NCBI GenBank assembly: GCA_003116875.1
Contig: BCKT01000012.1
Location: forward strand, 1,018,098-1,082,097
Direction of reading: 5' to 3'
DNA length: 64,000 nucleotides
DNA from: Takashimella koratensis
Lineage: Eukaryota; Basidiomycota; Tremellomycetes; Trichosporonales; Tetragoniomycetaceae
Under the pieces are notes generated by a model. It saw only the letters and a program-made list of their open reading frames with translations. It made no database searches and had not been told where the DNA came from. Position numbers and translations under genes: made by a program. This document shows positions 42,896 to 55,318 of this stretch, piece by piece. The stretch's first letter is position 1. Each line of letters starts with the position of its first letter.

Positions 42896-45381
42896 GCCGA
42901 GGCTCGAGGTTGGCGACGAAGATGCCGAAGAGGTGGCGGGGATGGGATTCAAGCTGGATATCGTCAGAACAGAAGGACACTGGATATATGTCCTATTGAA
43001 AGTCAACCAGTCTCTCTTAGTAATCGTTTAATTATATCACTCTGCTCCAAAGAGATCTACATGCAACAGTCTGATGATACTTGCCATGCTATGGGTTGGT
43101 TCCGACGACGCACGGCGGTTCGACCCTGACTTGATTGGACTGAAAATAAACCTTCGTGTTTGGCTGATGGTAAGAGATTTATGCACTGTACTGTACATTC
43201 ATTGTCTGCGTACAGAGTGATAGGGTGTTCTGGACATTGCAGTCTGTCCTCTTCATTGCCTTGGGTCCATCTCCTGAATGACTGTTTGCACACTGTCCAC
43301 AACGATGTATGACCAACTGTCACCGCTCGCTACCCCGGGGACAGATGTCAAAAAACATTCTCCTCCTGCCCTTCCCCGCTCTCCTAGATAGGGATAATCA
43401 CGACCTGTGTGTAGGGAGTAGTGGCATAGTAGTCTGCCACGAGCGCCGCGTTAGAACGGGGCTTCACTCTGCCCCAACTGCGCAGGTCTAGGTGTCCTTT
43501 ACATCGTTCTTCTTCAAGCTTTGTTCTGCGTGTCGAGTTGTGGGTCACCGACGACCGAACGGCTGTGCATAGCAAGCCAACCGTTACCACCCTGATGACT
43601 CGGAGAAAGGACGGGACTCAGACCTTGCTGCACCTTTGCGGGGCATCTAGCACCTCAACCGTCCGACGCTGACCACCATGCCCGGCAAGTGATCCAACCG
43701 TCACTGTAGAGATCCGGGTCTAGTGACGGTGTGCACAATACAAGGCAAGCCATCGATAGCGACCGAGGTGAACGCTCAACGCCAAGCCGGTTCCAGAAGC
43801 ATGACGGTGGAAAATGAACTTGGCTGTTGCATGGAACCAGGGGGCACAGAACGCGCCCAGTCTCGGGATCGCAAAACTCATTGCTTAATTTCCATGTCTT
43901 AACTCCACTGATCCGTGATCGGAACTGACAGCCAACCAACGACTGCACTAGACACTGACGAATCGCCTTGGCCTGTCCTAGTCCGCCAAGGACGGATACC
44001 AGTGTCAACTGGTAAATCGCTACTCGCAAGACTATAGCTGAACATATGATGAAATGGCTATGAGACAGGTTGCGGGGAGCAAGAGGCGTTTCATGAGCTC
44101 GTCGCTTTTAGCGAGGCTCCACAGTGGCGTAGACAAGCTATCGCTCTTGGCATCTCGTAGGCGTCACTCTCGATGTACCTACAACCATCCAGGCCGAGTT
44201 TCATGACGATCTACCGACCTAATCCTAATCCGATTCCAGTCAGCGTAAAGAAAAGTAGGGGCTGGGACTTCACGGTTTCGGTGATTTGGATCACAGAGAG
44301 AATGCGCCAGGCGTGGTCATACATGTCATGGCTGATGTCGCGGGATAGTGAGACTGGCGATCTTCCACCAGAGCACCAGGCTTTGCAAGGGCCGAGGTTG
44401 AGTAACGGTGTCTCGGGAATGGGGGCGTCCAGGTAAAGGTGCTGGGCGTGCAGCGGTGGGTTAAAGTTTTACTTGAGATAGACCCTGGAAACACGAAAAG
44501 CAGCCAGGGTACCACTGGCAAGTTGCTCGATGCATGCAGACAGCCTACGTTTGTCTCTGCGTCCCGCGTACATTGCCAATTCAGAGGCGTCGTCAGGTGA
44601 GACAAGGAATGTGTACGCCATGGCTGACAGTATTCTGCGCTTTTTGTTCACGAAGCGCTGCAGGCAGGACAACCGAAGAACCAGGCCATGCATGTGAGAC
44701 GGTCCTCAGGTTCAAAGCAGGCGCAAAGACGCAGTAGACGCAGGATCTCTCGGTGTGCCTGAACAGCGGCAGTCTCAGATATCTTCTGTCCCTCGGCTCT
44801 GGTCTCCTGCCAATATTCGTTCCTACCGACAATCCTACTCAAGGGTCTCGATTCAGCCAAAATTTCCTCAAATGGTGCCTCGATCCGACACATCCTCTCG
44901 TTTTGCGCTATCTCTTGCCTCTTTCAGTCCCTGAGTCAAACCCTATCAGACGCGCTTTCTCTTGTGCACTTCCAACGCACCTCACCCTCACCAGCCACCA
45001 AAACCCGCGCCCACAGCATGCGCATCCCAGCGTACGGTGGATCGCGGTCTGGTCTGTCTGTTTGACTATATTAAGCTGCGGTCGATCGAGCCTCTTCCCC
45101 TCTTCTTCTCAACTCGCCATCTCGTCTCGTCTGTCTCCTTTGTTTGTCTTCTCGTCATATCATATTTATCCGCTCAGGTAGCGCTCGGCTGGCCCAACAA
45201 CTTTACAACTACATCATTACCTATTTCTTATTCTCTACCACCAAATCGATATCCTACAGGCTGAGCCTTAAACGAGCAGAGCTCTAAAATCCACTCGCCA
45301 ACCGCACCTACCACAAGACCTTTCGCCTCGACTCACGACCCCCGACAATCCTCTCTTCGACCTCCAACTACGCCATTTACC
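42896..45381. other. 2.5 kb gene-poor region
   Basis: No convincing gene. On the minus strand an ATG at 44094 opens a signal-peptide-like run (MKRLLLPATCLIAISSYVQL) that stops at once. A 124-codon Cys-containing open frame lies just beyond it in another frame, to 43655. They could be an unrecognised spliced or decayed secreted gene. The right 300 nt, with TATATTAA at about 45067, leads to the gene at 45382. Confidence 0.45.
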
Positions 45382-45981
45382 ATGAAGTTCTTCACCGTCG
45401 TTCTCTCTCTCGTCCTCGCGGCTACCGTCTTCGCTGGTGAGTCTTGGCCGCCTGACCTCCCTAGCTCCCCTATCCTCTACCAGCCTTCCTCCACTACCCC
45501 TGCCATCGTTGCTTTTGCTAACTCCCACGCCAGCCCCAACCCCCGTCGACTCCGTCACCTCCGAGCCTCCTGAGGACTCGTGCTCTGACGTCTGTGGTCT
45601 CCACCGCATCGAGGGCGCCCACAACGAGCGCGAGGCTCTCTGCTCCGTCGACGGTCTCCAGGCAACGCGTGAGTTTCATCACACCTTGCCCGGGGTTTAC
45701 CCCGTTCATCTCTGCTTTCCCTTAGCCGCCACTTGACGACCGGTCGCTGACCCTTCCACAGTCGAGTGTGCTCAGTGCATTGACCAGACCTGGCCCGACA
45801 CCACCTGGGAGGACTCCGCCATGGCCGAGTACGACCGAATTGTCGCTGCCTGCGAGTCCAAGCCTCAGCGGTGAGTCTTCGCTCTCTCTCCAAGTCTTCT
45901 CTCTCTTGATCTAAGCACACCCCGGCTAACTTCACACCTAGTGTCTTCCGCAACTCGCGCCACGCTGAGGAGGGCATGTAA
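45382..45981 (+). CDS. Small secreted cysteine-rich protein
   Basis: 112 residues in four exons (45382-45436, 45534-45668, 45762-45870, 45942-45981). Signal peptide MKFFTVVLSLVLAATVFA, then APTPVDSV and a mature part with CSDVC, a Cys after NEREAL, CAQCI and a last Cys in AEYDRIVAACES. The order C-x3-C, C, C-x2-C, AEY, C is the same as in the protein at 41719, but there is no stalk or GPI tail, so it is probably released. No enzyme motif is present. The splice sites are standard and the model closes in frame. Function unknown. Confidence 0.82.
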
Positions 45982-46495
45982 ATTGCCTTTCGTTCTCGAC
46001 TTGCTGTCAGTTATCCATTTTGGTTCCGCCCGGGACTCCGTTCGACGTCGCCGGTATACCTCACCTAGAGAAGAATATACATCAAGGAATATCTCGCGCA
46101 GTATTTAGTCCTCTTCCTTTCGCGTGTCTACAGCGCTTTGTCCTTTGTCTTGTCCATATTATACTTTTCTTCTTGACTTCAGTGTACCCAGTAGTTCTCA
46201 TATTGACGACACGAATTGAAGAAGATTTTGGCGGTTTGATAGTCTTGCCTCGTTTTCTTCCTTCGCAAGTCGCAACAAAAGCAGACTCGAAGTAGCTCGG
46301 CCCTTGCCATCTTCTCATATCATGCATTTATTACTATGGCACTCAGCGAAGGCACACACGCAGCGAAGCCCATATACATCATGCTTCATTTGCTGACTAC
46401 GTGCTAGAGAGCAACCAAGTTGTGCTTTATCCTATAGAATCAAATACCCCTTATAGCATTCTAAGCGGTGAGCGGTTTTGGGGCGTTTGACCGCC
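45982..46495. other. Convergent 3' region
   Basis: 514 nt downstream of two convergent genes, AT-richer than its surroundings, consistent with 3' UTRs. No gene is seen. Confidence 0.55.
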
Positions 46496-48707
46496 TCAGG
46501 CGTGAGCGACCTGCCCCTCAACCCTCTCCCTCTCTTCCCAGTTCATCTGGACCTCAGTCTTGTAGTTCTTGAACTGCCTAGGAGGGACATGCTTCTCGAA
46601 CCTGCAAAATACAATGTCAGCCTGCGGAACAACGGATTACATAAGCTCCTTGTCATGACTTACATCTCGTCAATCTCGGCGGGAGTACGACGGGTGACTT
46701 CGGGGATGATGAACCATCCGACCGCGCACACAACCGCCCCGGTTCCAGCAAAACTATATGGCGATGGATCAGCAGATGGCCTCCATCAGCTTGAAGAGGA
46801 CAAACTCACAAGAAGCCAGTCTTGACGACCCATTTGCTGATCATGAGAGGCACACAGAACTGGAACATGATGGAGAAGAGATTGGTGATGGCCAAACCCC
46901 AACCAGCAGTCCTGGCACGCAACTCGGTAGTTGGAATCTCGTTGAGGTAGGCGTAGGCGATTGCTGAGGAGCCGGTGGTGGAAAAGATAGCTACGCAGGC
47001 GAAGAAGATCTGCGAAATTGGAAAGACAAATTACGTTAGACAAACCACTCAGGGAGTTGCAGCAGAATGTTTCGACTCACAAGGAGTGCGCCCAGAGAAG
47101 AAGTCTGGTAGTTGAAGCAGCCGACAATGCCAAGGCAAAGAACAGAGATGACAGTGATGATGTAACCGTAGACGGTCATCGGACGACGACCGTAGTTGTC
47201 GGTAAACGCGCAGACAACGATGACCGAGATGAGCTGAACGCAGGCAAGAATGATGGTTACGTTGAACGGGTTCTTGTTGCCAGCCAATTGGACTGCATTG
47301 AACCGCTCAGCATTTCTCACCTGAAGTTGGGTTACATCAAGACTCACAAAAGTAGGTCGAGTAGGTGTTGAACACGCTCAAACCGACAAAGTACTGCATC
47401 AACTTGGGCCAAAGGGCAATGAGCAATCGCCACCCATTGGTTCCCTTGAAAATAGCAAGCGTTCCGGTCTTCTTCGTCTCTTTTGCCACTTGTCGGTCGC
47501 GCTCGATCGTGGCAACCATAATAGCCTAACCTTGTTAGCAGGAATATTGTCTCGACAAAGTCCTACTTAACTCACCATCTCTTCCTTGACATTGTAGCCC
47601 GGAATGTGCCCGTTGTGGTTGGTGAGAATCTTCTCGGCCCTGTCAAGTTTGCCCTTGGACACAAGCCACCCTGCGGTGCGGTCAGCATCAATGCAAATGG
47701 AAAGAAGAAGCAGTGGCGGAAGCCTTACAAGGCGACTCGGGAAGGATGAAGAATAAGAGAAGCATGAGTCCGATCATGCCCCACTGAGTGTAAATGGCAA
47801 TTCGGAAGTTGGTGGGCTGGGTGGCGTTGAGTCGCTGCAGAGCAACGGGGGCCAGCAGCTGACCGACGACGAACCAGCTAAACGAGTGTGAGCAGGAAGA
47901 AAAAAAAAGTATCTGCTCAAGAGACACAACGCCGACATACAAAGTGTACGCGTTGATCAAGAAACCACGGAGTTGGGTAGGTGCGTGCTCGGAAATGTAG
48001 GTGGGCAGAGTAGCCTGGAGCATACCGACACCAGTCCCAGCGAGGAGCTTAGCGCCCAGCCACGCCTGCCAGTCGTTGGCAAGCGACTCGCAGATGACAC
48101 TCTGTGCATTTGTCAGACCTTGTCTTTCGCTAGACCAGCCCCGATCTGCCGCCCGTCATGGCATTGTACATGTTGTTGCCACTTACCGCAACGAGAACAA
48201 CCCATGTGAGGTACAGCGCAGGCATACGACCAATGGCATCGGTAGCATACTGAAGAGTCACTTGACCGAGGACTTGGCCAACGGCTTGAATGCCACCCCA
48301 TGCTGAGACGTAGGATGGGTTGTTGGTAGTAGCGGTGGGGCCGGACATAGTGTGGATGAACCCAACATTGGAGACGATCGAACCGTTGAGGTTGATCTCT
48401 GGCAACAAGGATCGTCAGTTTCAAGGTCAAGGCACGAGCGCCAAATCTCCAGAGACTAACGATATCCATCGAGACTAGCGCTAAACGCAGCAATCATGCA
48501 GATTCCAGAGACGCGTTTGTAGGCCCTGAGCGCCTGCCATACTGTCAGTCTGTCGAGAGACGACTTCATGAGCACCGGCTGGCCCTTGGCGAGCGCAACG
48601 TCGATCGTTTCGGTGAGCTCGGCATTGTCGACGTGCTCGAGATCGGTGAGCTCTTTGTCTTCGCGCTGGTGCACGGGAGCAGTGGCGGGAGCGATCTCGC
48701 CAGACAT
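46496..48707 (-). CDS. MFS sugar transporter, probable glycoside/hexose permease
   Basis: 549 residues in ten exons from 48707 to 46496, closing in frame. The sugar-porter signatures are present: YATDAIGRMPALYL after TM2, LLAGTGVGMLQATLPTYISEHAPTQLRG at TM4-5, LPESPWWL with DRAEKIL after TM6, TDNYGRRPMTVYG at TM8-9, and WGLAITNLFSIMFQF with IPEVTRRTPAEIDEMFE at the end. The PESP and PEVTRRT motifs place it in the yeast sugar-porter family, nearest the alpha-glucoside/maltose-type branch by eye. It is divergent from a cytosolic GH78 alpha-L-rhamnosidase, suggesting that it imports rhamnose-containing glycosides. The substrate is inference. Confidence 0.9.
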
Positions 48708-49430
48708 CGTGAATGAGTTAGGAAGAGCGAGGACTCTTGTAATTGTTGTGATGAATGTATCAAGGGTGAGATTTGGGGCTGTTTGGTCGGCATCAAGACT
48801 AGTCAATCGAGCTGACTAAATATGTTCGACCAGGGGCAAAGAGATTGAAGAAGCATGGGATCGCGGATGAAAGATGACCCGTGCAAGACAGACTGAATAA
48901 AACCCAAAGCCTCCAACCCCGAAGGATCAGGTGTTCTAAGTGGGTTCTCCGAAATGGAGGCTTATCGGACGTCTACGTGACCTTACTTTGCGGTCATTCG
49001 AAAATAGAAACCCGCATAGCCAAGAGCACGGCTGTTCTCCGGTACCCGGACCGACAAAGAATCTTACCATCTGCATCTCGTCCAAGCATCACGGGGACCA
49101 TGTGCTTCCTTTCTCGACATCACGGGTCACGGCCGCAGCAGACCCTCGGCGCCACTCATCGAACTAGTACCTGGTGACCCGGATTCAGAGCTTGGGGCTC
49201 AGTGGTTGCCCCTTGCCTCCGGTCCGAGTGTTCAGGGAAATCCCCGCAATCGCGGCACGACAGTCTCACCGAATCATCCTAACATCTGCCGAGCCGGTAA
49301 CATTCTTTACACCGAAGCGTGCGTACGTCGACTTGATTGAATTTCGATATGCCGCAGAGATCGTGTTTTGATTTTCTGAGATCCACTTGACACTTCGGCC
49401 GCCGTCTGTCCTTCAGACAGTGTCCTTGCA
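48708..49430. promoter_or_regulatory. Divergent promoter, sugar transporter / rhamnosidase
   Basis: 723 nt shared between divergent starts. CGG/CCG-containing near-palindromes such as CCGGTACCCGG (49039-49049) could be Zn2Cys6 sites for a rhamnose-responsive regulator. No ORF is supported. Confidence 0.5.
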
Positions 49431-52057
49431 ATGACTGTGCAAAGCGTATGTTCAAGGTCATCCCCTCCAACTGAAGTGACGTACTGACGTCTATGGAACA
49501 GCTCGTAGACCAGCTCACCGCTGCCTGGGTGTGGGTTCCAGGATGGCAAGATTTCGACCCCAGCCCGGAAGACCCAGCCCATCCTTCCTCTGGTCGATTG
49601 GTTACCTTCACCCGTTCCTTCGACCTCTCCTCGGTGCCCTCGTCACCCGCGTTGATTCACCTCACCGCCGATACACGGTACAAGCTCGTTGTCAATGACG
49701 TCCGAGTTTGCGTGGGTCCCGCGCGTAGCGATCCCAAGATGTGGTTCTACGATACCATCGATCTTGCTCCGTACCTGCAAAAAGGCTCGAACACCGTACA
49801 AGCGACCGTCATGAGGTGGTTCAAGGCATCGCGAGCGGGGTTTCCTTTCGTACGCGCCGACCGACCCGGGTTCACCCTTATCGGTGAGCTTGGCGAACAC
49901 AATCTCTCTTCGTTAAACCCTGGCTGGGTTGCACAGGTAGACGACCAAAGGTTGTTTCCTCTTGGCTTCATTGACGATGTCTTCCTTCACGTAAGCCGGA
50001 TACGGTGGTTTCGTGTTCTCGCTCAAACCATGGCTAACTTGAACAGATCAACGAACGCATTCCGTCCGCAAGCAACAAGCCCCCCTCGTTGGTTAAACCG
50101 GCTGGGTACAATCTCAACCCCCTCAACGGTGACATCGCCCCATGGCGACTTCATCCCCGACAGATTCCCCTCCCTGAACAAACCCCCGTCGCATTCATCA
50201 ACGTTCACAACGCCGTGAGCTCCTTCAGCGTTGCCGAATGGCTAGCGGCCTTGAACACCTCTTCGACTTCCTCCGAACCAAGCTTTGTTCTAGACGCTGG
50301 GAGCCGACACGTCCTCGATCTGGAAGCTGAAAGTCATTCCACTGCTTTTCTTCGCTTCGATTTCGTATCTTCCTGTCCAACTGTCGTCCGCATCGCGCTC
50401 AAGCTCACATACTCCGAGGGATACGAGTTAGAGCCAAGGCAGTACCCCTGGCTGCGGACGAAGGACGATCGGACCGACCCATCGGGTTTGCTTTTGGGCC
50501 CTTATGATGAAGTCGTCCTCGATGTTGCTCCGGGAGAAACCAAGGCGTACGAGCCATTTTGGTTCCGCACGTTCCGCTATATTCGAGTGGAGCTCGAGGT
50601 GAAACACGGATCGGTCGAACTGAGTGGCGTTTCGGCGACACAGACGAACTATCCTTTGAATGCTAAAGCAAGCTGGAAGCAGGAAGGGACCGAGTACCCT
50701 GATAAGATTTGGGACGTCAGTGTCAGGACGCTGAGAAACTGTCTCTTTGACGGGTACTCGGACTGCCCATTCTATGAACAGCTTCAGTGAGTCGCCTCAA
50801 TTAGCCATATGGCACCCTGTGCTTACCCTAGTTAGATACTCAGGCGACGCTCGCTCCGTGGGGCTCTTCCATTACTTGATATCAGGTGACGATCGGTTGA
50901 TGCGACAAGCGATCGAGCTCTTCGCAAACTCGTACATGCACTTAGGTCGGGGAGGACTAACTCAATCGCGCTACCCCTCTCACGTCCCTCAAATCATTGC
51001 CGGCTTCCCGCTCTACTTCATCCTTTCGATATGCGACCACCACCTTTACTTTGCCGATCGCCCATTCGCCTTGGCCCTTGTTCCCCTCATCGATGGCATT
51101 TTCACATGGTTTGAAAGCTATGTGGACGAGCTTGGGCTGGTCTCCGGACTCCCTGCTGAAGTCTGGCAGTACGTCGACTGGGTCGACACGTGGAGCGCCG
51201 ACCCGGAGAATGGCCACCCAGATAAGGGCGTCCCAACAGCCGGTCGAAAGACGAACCGACACACATACTTCAGCATGCTTTACGCCTACGTACTTCAGGA
51301 GGCGTGCAAGTTGCTCCATCATGTCGGTCGCCCCGGGCTGGTGGAGGAGTATCGGCAGAGGGCGGTAAAGGTCGTAGCCGCGGTTCAGAAGCACTGCTTT
51401 GATGTCAAGTCTGGTTTTTTCACCGACTCGACAGTCGACGTCTCTCGCCAACATGAGTTGCCACACCTTTCACAACACTGCCAGGTCTTTGCTGTTCTGT
51501 GCAACGCCTCGACTGGGGACGACGCCGCGCGCCTGTTGTCATCGACATTCAAGCAGGATACCAAGACGATGGGCAAATGTTCCTACGTCATGCTCTTTTA
51601 CGCCTTCCGAGCGCTCTCATCCTTAGGCCCCTCACCGAACACGACCGAACACGCCAGCCTGTACGACCAATGGCTACCCCAGCTTATGTCACCGTGGCAG
51701 CGAATGATCGACCAGCACATGTCTACTTGGGAGGAAGACGACGTTCGTCAACGATCCGACTGTCACGCTTGGGGCGCTGTGCCCATCTATGAGTACTCGA
51801 CAGAGATCGCTGGTCTGAACCCCATCGCACCTGGATGGGCGACAATATCGTGGCGGCCTCGCGTGCAGCATGCAGATGCACTCGATGCGAAAATCTGCCT
51901 TGGCAAAGGCAACATTGGGCATGTGACGTGGCGGATAGAGGGTGGCAAGAAGGTCTTGGAGTTGAGGCTGGCTCGACCAGCTTGTGTGGTAGTTCAATTG
52001 CCAGGCTTGGACGAGCAAGATACTGGAGTGGTGGACTACCTCTCGTTCGTACTGTAA
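49431..52057 (+). CDS. Alpha-L-rhamnosidase, GH78-like, cytosolic
   Basis: 821 residues in four exons (49431-49445, 49502-49990, 50047-50786, 50836-52057). It hydrolyses terminal alpha-L-rhamnose from glycosides. An N-terminal beta-sandwich (VDQLTAAWVWVPGW, LTADTRYKLVVNDVRV) precedes the (alpha/alpha)6 barrel. The family block DCPFYEQLQYSGDARS carries the Glu/Asp pair typical of GH78, and RSDCHAWGAVPIYE marks the late barrel. There is no signal peptide, so it acts inside the cell on imported substrate. I chose the ATG at 49431, a five-codon first exon (MTVQS) spliced by GTATGT; a start at 49493 (MEQL) is the alternative. It pairs with the divergent sugar transporter. Confidence 0.88.
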
Positions 52058-52170
52058 CACTGGTACATTGTCCCCTGGGATAGATTATAGATGATCATGC
52101 AAGAAAAACCGAAGAAAGCAAACAACACTGCAGTAGGGTACACTGCTCTCCCATGCACTGTATAGTTTCC

Positions 52171-53252
52171 TCAAACACATGTACCATTCACCGAGAGTGA
52201 CCACCCTGGAGCGCACGCAAACGCTCGACACTGTCCTTTCAGACAAGTCACCGACCATGGGTGAACGCCAGGCAGCTTCGTGCAGCTGCGGTCAGCTGGG
52301 AAGAGTGCTAACCACTTACTCAACCCCTTGACGATCCTGTTGCCCGGAAAAGTATCCGTTGACACACCCTCCACAACTCTCGAGCTCCCAATCGGTGTCG
52401 ATGCACTGTTCACGTCAGTCATTGTCAATCACCGAGGAAGACAGTAGCAACTCACCTCATAAGAGACGCGGCTAGCTCCCACAGTACATGCTGACGCCGG
52501 AGATGGGCAAAGCGCGTTCACCATTCGTTTACGGAGACGCTCCTGCATCTGTCGTTTGACGTACTGCGATGGTACAGCCGGGCCGTAGCCATCGTTCACA
52601 TATGTGCCAGTGGTGTGCGTAAAAACATAGTAGGTGGAAGCCGAGCAAGGAGTCGTGCTTCCTGCTACCAAACCCCCACTATCGGGCACGCAACCGCAAG
52701 TGAGCCCGCTGGCAGTGGGGGTGTAGAATGCTACCCCGAAATTCTGACACTTCTGTGTTTAGGTCAGCCAGACAGCTTCATTGAGTTTTGAAACACGACA
52801 TACTTGAAAGCACTGCTCAACAGTGGACACGGGCTGGGGGAATGTAGGATTGGATACTGAAGTGTAACACGTAGGAGTGCTGAAGGTAGTGTCGGTGATA
52901 TACGCCTGTGGAAATGGTCAACGGCGTGCTTCAAGAAGAGAGTGTTGCTCACCCAGAAGCTTGTGAAGCACTGATAGCTTCCCGAGGTGCCGAAGCCTGA
53001 CGAAAAGTCGATCGTGACCGAAGGGGAGGTATTGGAACAGTAACACAAATTGTTGCCGTAAAAAGCGTACAGTTGTCCTTGGACCGTCATGCAGTGACCG
53101 GGACAGTCTTGCTGGTCGATGGAGCCTGTACCAGCATAGAACGTCGACCCCGAGGTTGGTTCATTGACGCACCCAATGAATTGAGGTACTGGCGCGGCGG
53201 CATAAACATCCCATGCAGCGAAGAGGACCAAGAAAAGCAATGTCGAGATCAT
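52171..53252 (-). CDS. Secreted WSC-like / priA-like cysteine-rich protein
   Basis: Five exons starting at 53252. Signal peptide MISTLLFLVLFAAWDVYA, then a WSC-like module (FIGCVNEP, CPGHCMTVQG, YAFYGNNLCYC), a second diverged cysteine module (CYTSVSN, CFQKCQNFGVAFY, CGC), a basic linker (KRQMQERLRKRMVNALCPSP), and a C-terminal domain CIDTDWELESCGGC with DCTKLPGV, VTCLKGQC and CAPGWSLSVNGTCV. That end resembles the C-terminus of basidiomycete priA-like fruit-body and surface proteins. WSC modules bind beta-glucan or act in wall sensing. No transmembrane segment follows, so it is probably wall-bound or secreted. The exact role is unknown. Confidence 0.8.
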
Positions 53253-54203
53253 GTCGGGATGTGGTCTTAGTCAGCGCCAAGCTTGTGACGATTCTTGAAG
53301 CGGGGAGTCAGCAGGAGATGGGCGGCACGATGTAGATAACGCAGTATGCAGAATATATGTGTTTGGTAGAAACAATCCTTGCACGAAAGGTTGAGACATG
53401 TCAACAATAACATAGGAGCGACGCCGAACCATGTGAGTAGTTGAACGGGGCAGGACCCCCGAATTGTACCAGCCTCATGCTATGTGCGCCATTATATCTC
53501 CTTGGTCTCTCATCCCGCCCGAGTGGTCTCCGCGTCCGAATAAGCACGCAGGCACTGTGTAAGCGCCATACGCCTACCAGGTATGGGACATCGGAAACCC
53601 GTTTGGTTACCCCGCTTCGAAAGAAGGAGCGCAAACAAGCATACGGGTAACAGCCCAGCACTCGGTAAAAAGGAACAAAGGCCAAGCCAAGGTCCCTGAA
53701 CTGTAAGCCCAAAGTAATGAATTAGAGGTGAATACCTGGTTTTAATTTGCGCCACACGGAGAGGGGGGATAGCCCGGCAGCCACGCGAAATAAGCCTTGC
53801 AGGGGAGACAGCTGAGTACTATGTTTGGGCTCAAAAGGGTAGGGATACCAGTGGTGACACTGGTGGATGGCGTTCACCTGCCGAACAACCTCCTCATCAG
53901 CGAGACATCCAGCCCATGGGTCGCTCTAGTGTTCCTTTACCATCAAACCCCATTCATACAGTAGCAGACGGACAAGGGCGCAGAACCGAGTACAGATTGA
54001 GAAGGAGTCAGGATTACGACCAGGGACAGACATGTGGTAAGCCACGATGTTGTACCAATCTCAGGCGGTCACTCTTTGTCAGGTCCTGAGCGCTTGAGTT
54101 TCCATTCGAGCTGGCAAGCTGTCAGCTATCGGAGCTGTGTGAAATCAATATGCGCTCACGTCTTGGTCAATCGCGACTTGAGGGAGGATGTCAGCATTCT
54201 TCC
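53253..54203. other. 951 nt region, no gene seen
   Basis: Upstream of the WSC-like gene and downstream of the small mitochondrial gene. Short frames have no features. If the last intron of the mitochondrial gene is placed differently, its 3' end could reach to about 54140. Confidence 0.5.
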
Positions 54204-54617
54204 TCAAGCCAAGCAGAATTCGGTAGCCACGAGAACCTCGGCTTCTTCCTGCGACGTAGGATCCGACCCGTATCGCGAAAACTCACTATGTCGTACTGCG
54301 GCTATCCACTTGTCAGCTGTCATGCTCCTTCAGGTTGTTCCACCTTCACCTCCCTCAAACTTACCGAAAACTCCTGCGCTGCACGCAAATCCGACGACGA
54401 AGAAGAGAGGGTAAACTTCCACTGGAGGGGAGGGGAGGTAGAACCTGCCCTTCTGGCTTGGTCAGCGTGAGCTACAGGTACGACCTACCTGGGCTGTGGG
54501 TGCGGCGGTCGAAGCAAACCGGGCAGCCGGTCGAGATACGGCAGCTGTCGCTGGTCGGTACGCGAGGCGAGCAGCTGCTCCGACATTAGGACCAAGGCGG
54601 GCGCGGAGGGCGTTCAT
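54204..54617 (-). CDS. Small mitochondrial single-pass membrane protein, NDUFA4/MLRQ-like
   Basis: Three exons (54617-54489, 54452-54365, 54295-54204) give 102 residues. The N-terminus is a classic mitochondrial presequence: Ala/Arg-rich, no acidic residue, ending RFASTAAP. A hydrophobic segment follows (VEVYPLFFVVGFACSAGVF). Position, length and the PVEVYPLF start of the helix recall the MLRQ/NDUFA4 family attached to respiratory complexes. The C-terminus is uncertain: read straight through it ends EVLVATEFCLA, but a GTGAG donor inside exon 3 allows a spliced alternative ending about 60 nt further on. Each exon is too short to stand out alone. Function is a suggestion only. Confidence 0.58.
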
Positions 54618-55318
54618 GATCGTTGAGGTGAGCGTCGAGTGTTGTTGTTGGGAGAAGGTTGTAGTCGTTGGTTGTAGATTGCGGTTGATGGTGATGGTGC
54701 TGCTAGGTGCGGCTGGCTACCTCCTTTATACCATTGATGAGCTCGTCCTCTTCGGCATAGACCGCTTGCTTAAGGCGTGAGGCTATGAAACTTGAGGTGC
54801 GAGTTGATCCGTGGTACATGATGTGGGATACTCCAGAGCCATGGGCGTTGTGGGTGTGCGTACAAAGGAGGTCGGTTGGGGCGACCTGCGAAACAGCCCG
54901 AAATCGTCACCATCGACTCGACTGCCAATCTGATGCAGTATGTTCGATGACGTTAGGGGGAAGAGGGAGATGCCAGATTTGCCAGCAAATCCGGCTGTCC
55001 CGGGTGTACTTGCCCTCCTTGCCCGCTTCGCCAGTAGCCAGAGCAGGTCGCATGCCTCCAGTCTGGCGCAACCCGAGTGACTCGGACCCGCGGACTCGTA
55101 GGATAACTTCGGAGACGATCGCGTTCGAAAACCACCGATCCGAAATCATCCGGGAATTTATGCAACGACCCAGACCATGTTCTTCATAACAACCGTTCTT
55201 ATTTCTAAGACTATTCTGAGGAAAGTTGACGTTGACCAGGTACGATAAGGAGACAACGGAGTGAAAGGAGGCTTAACCATTAGAACGTAAAGATAGGTGC
55301 AGATTTGGCTCTCTCAGA
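54618..55318. other. 701 nt region, no gene seen
   Basis: Upstream of the small mitochondrial gene and downstream of the NCS1 permease gene. Short frames on both strands lack family features. Confidence 0.5.

Noticed and set aside
43110..43125. GGTTCGACCC, a B-box-like element
   Set aside because: No A box or cloverleaf upstream within tRNA distance.
54785..55189. 134-codon plus-strand open frame
   Set aside because: No hydrophobic, signal or domain feature and no coding-like pattern in neighbouring frames.
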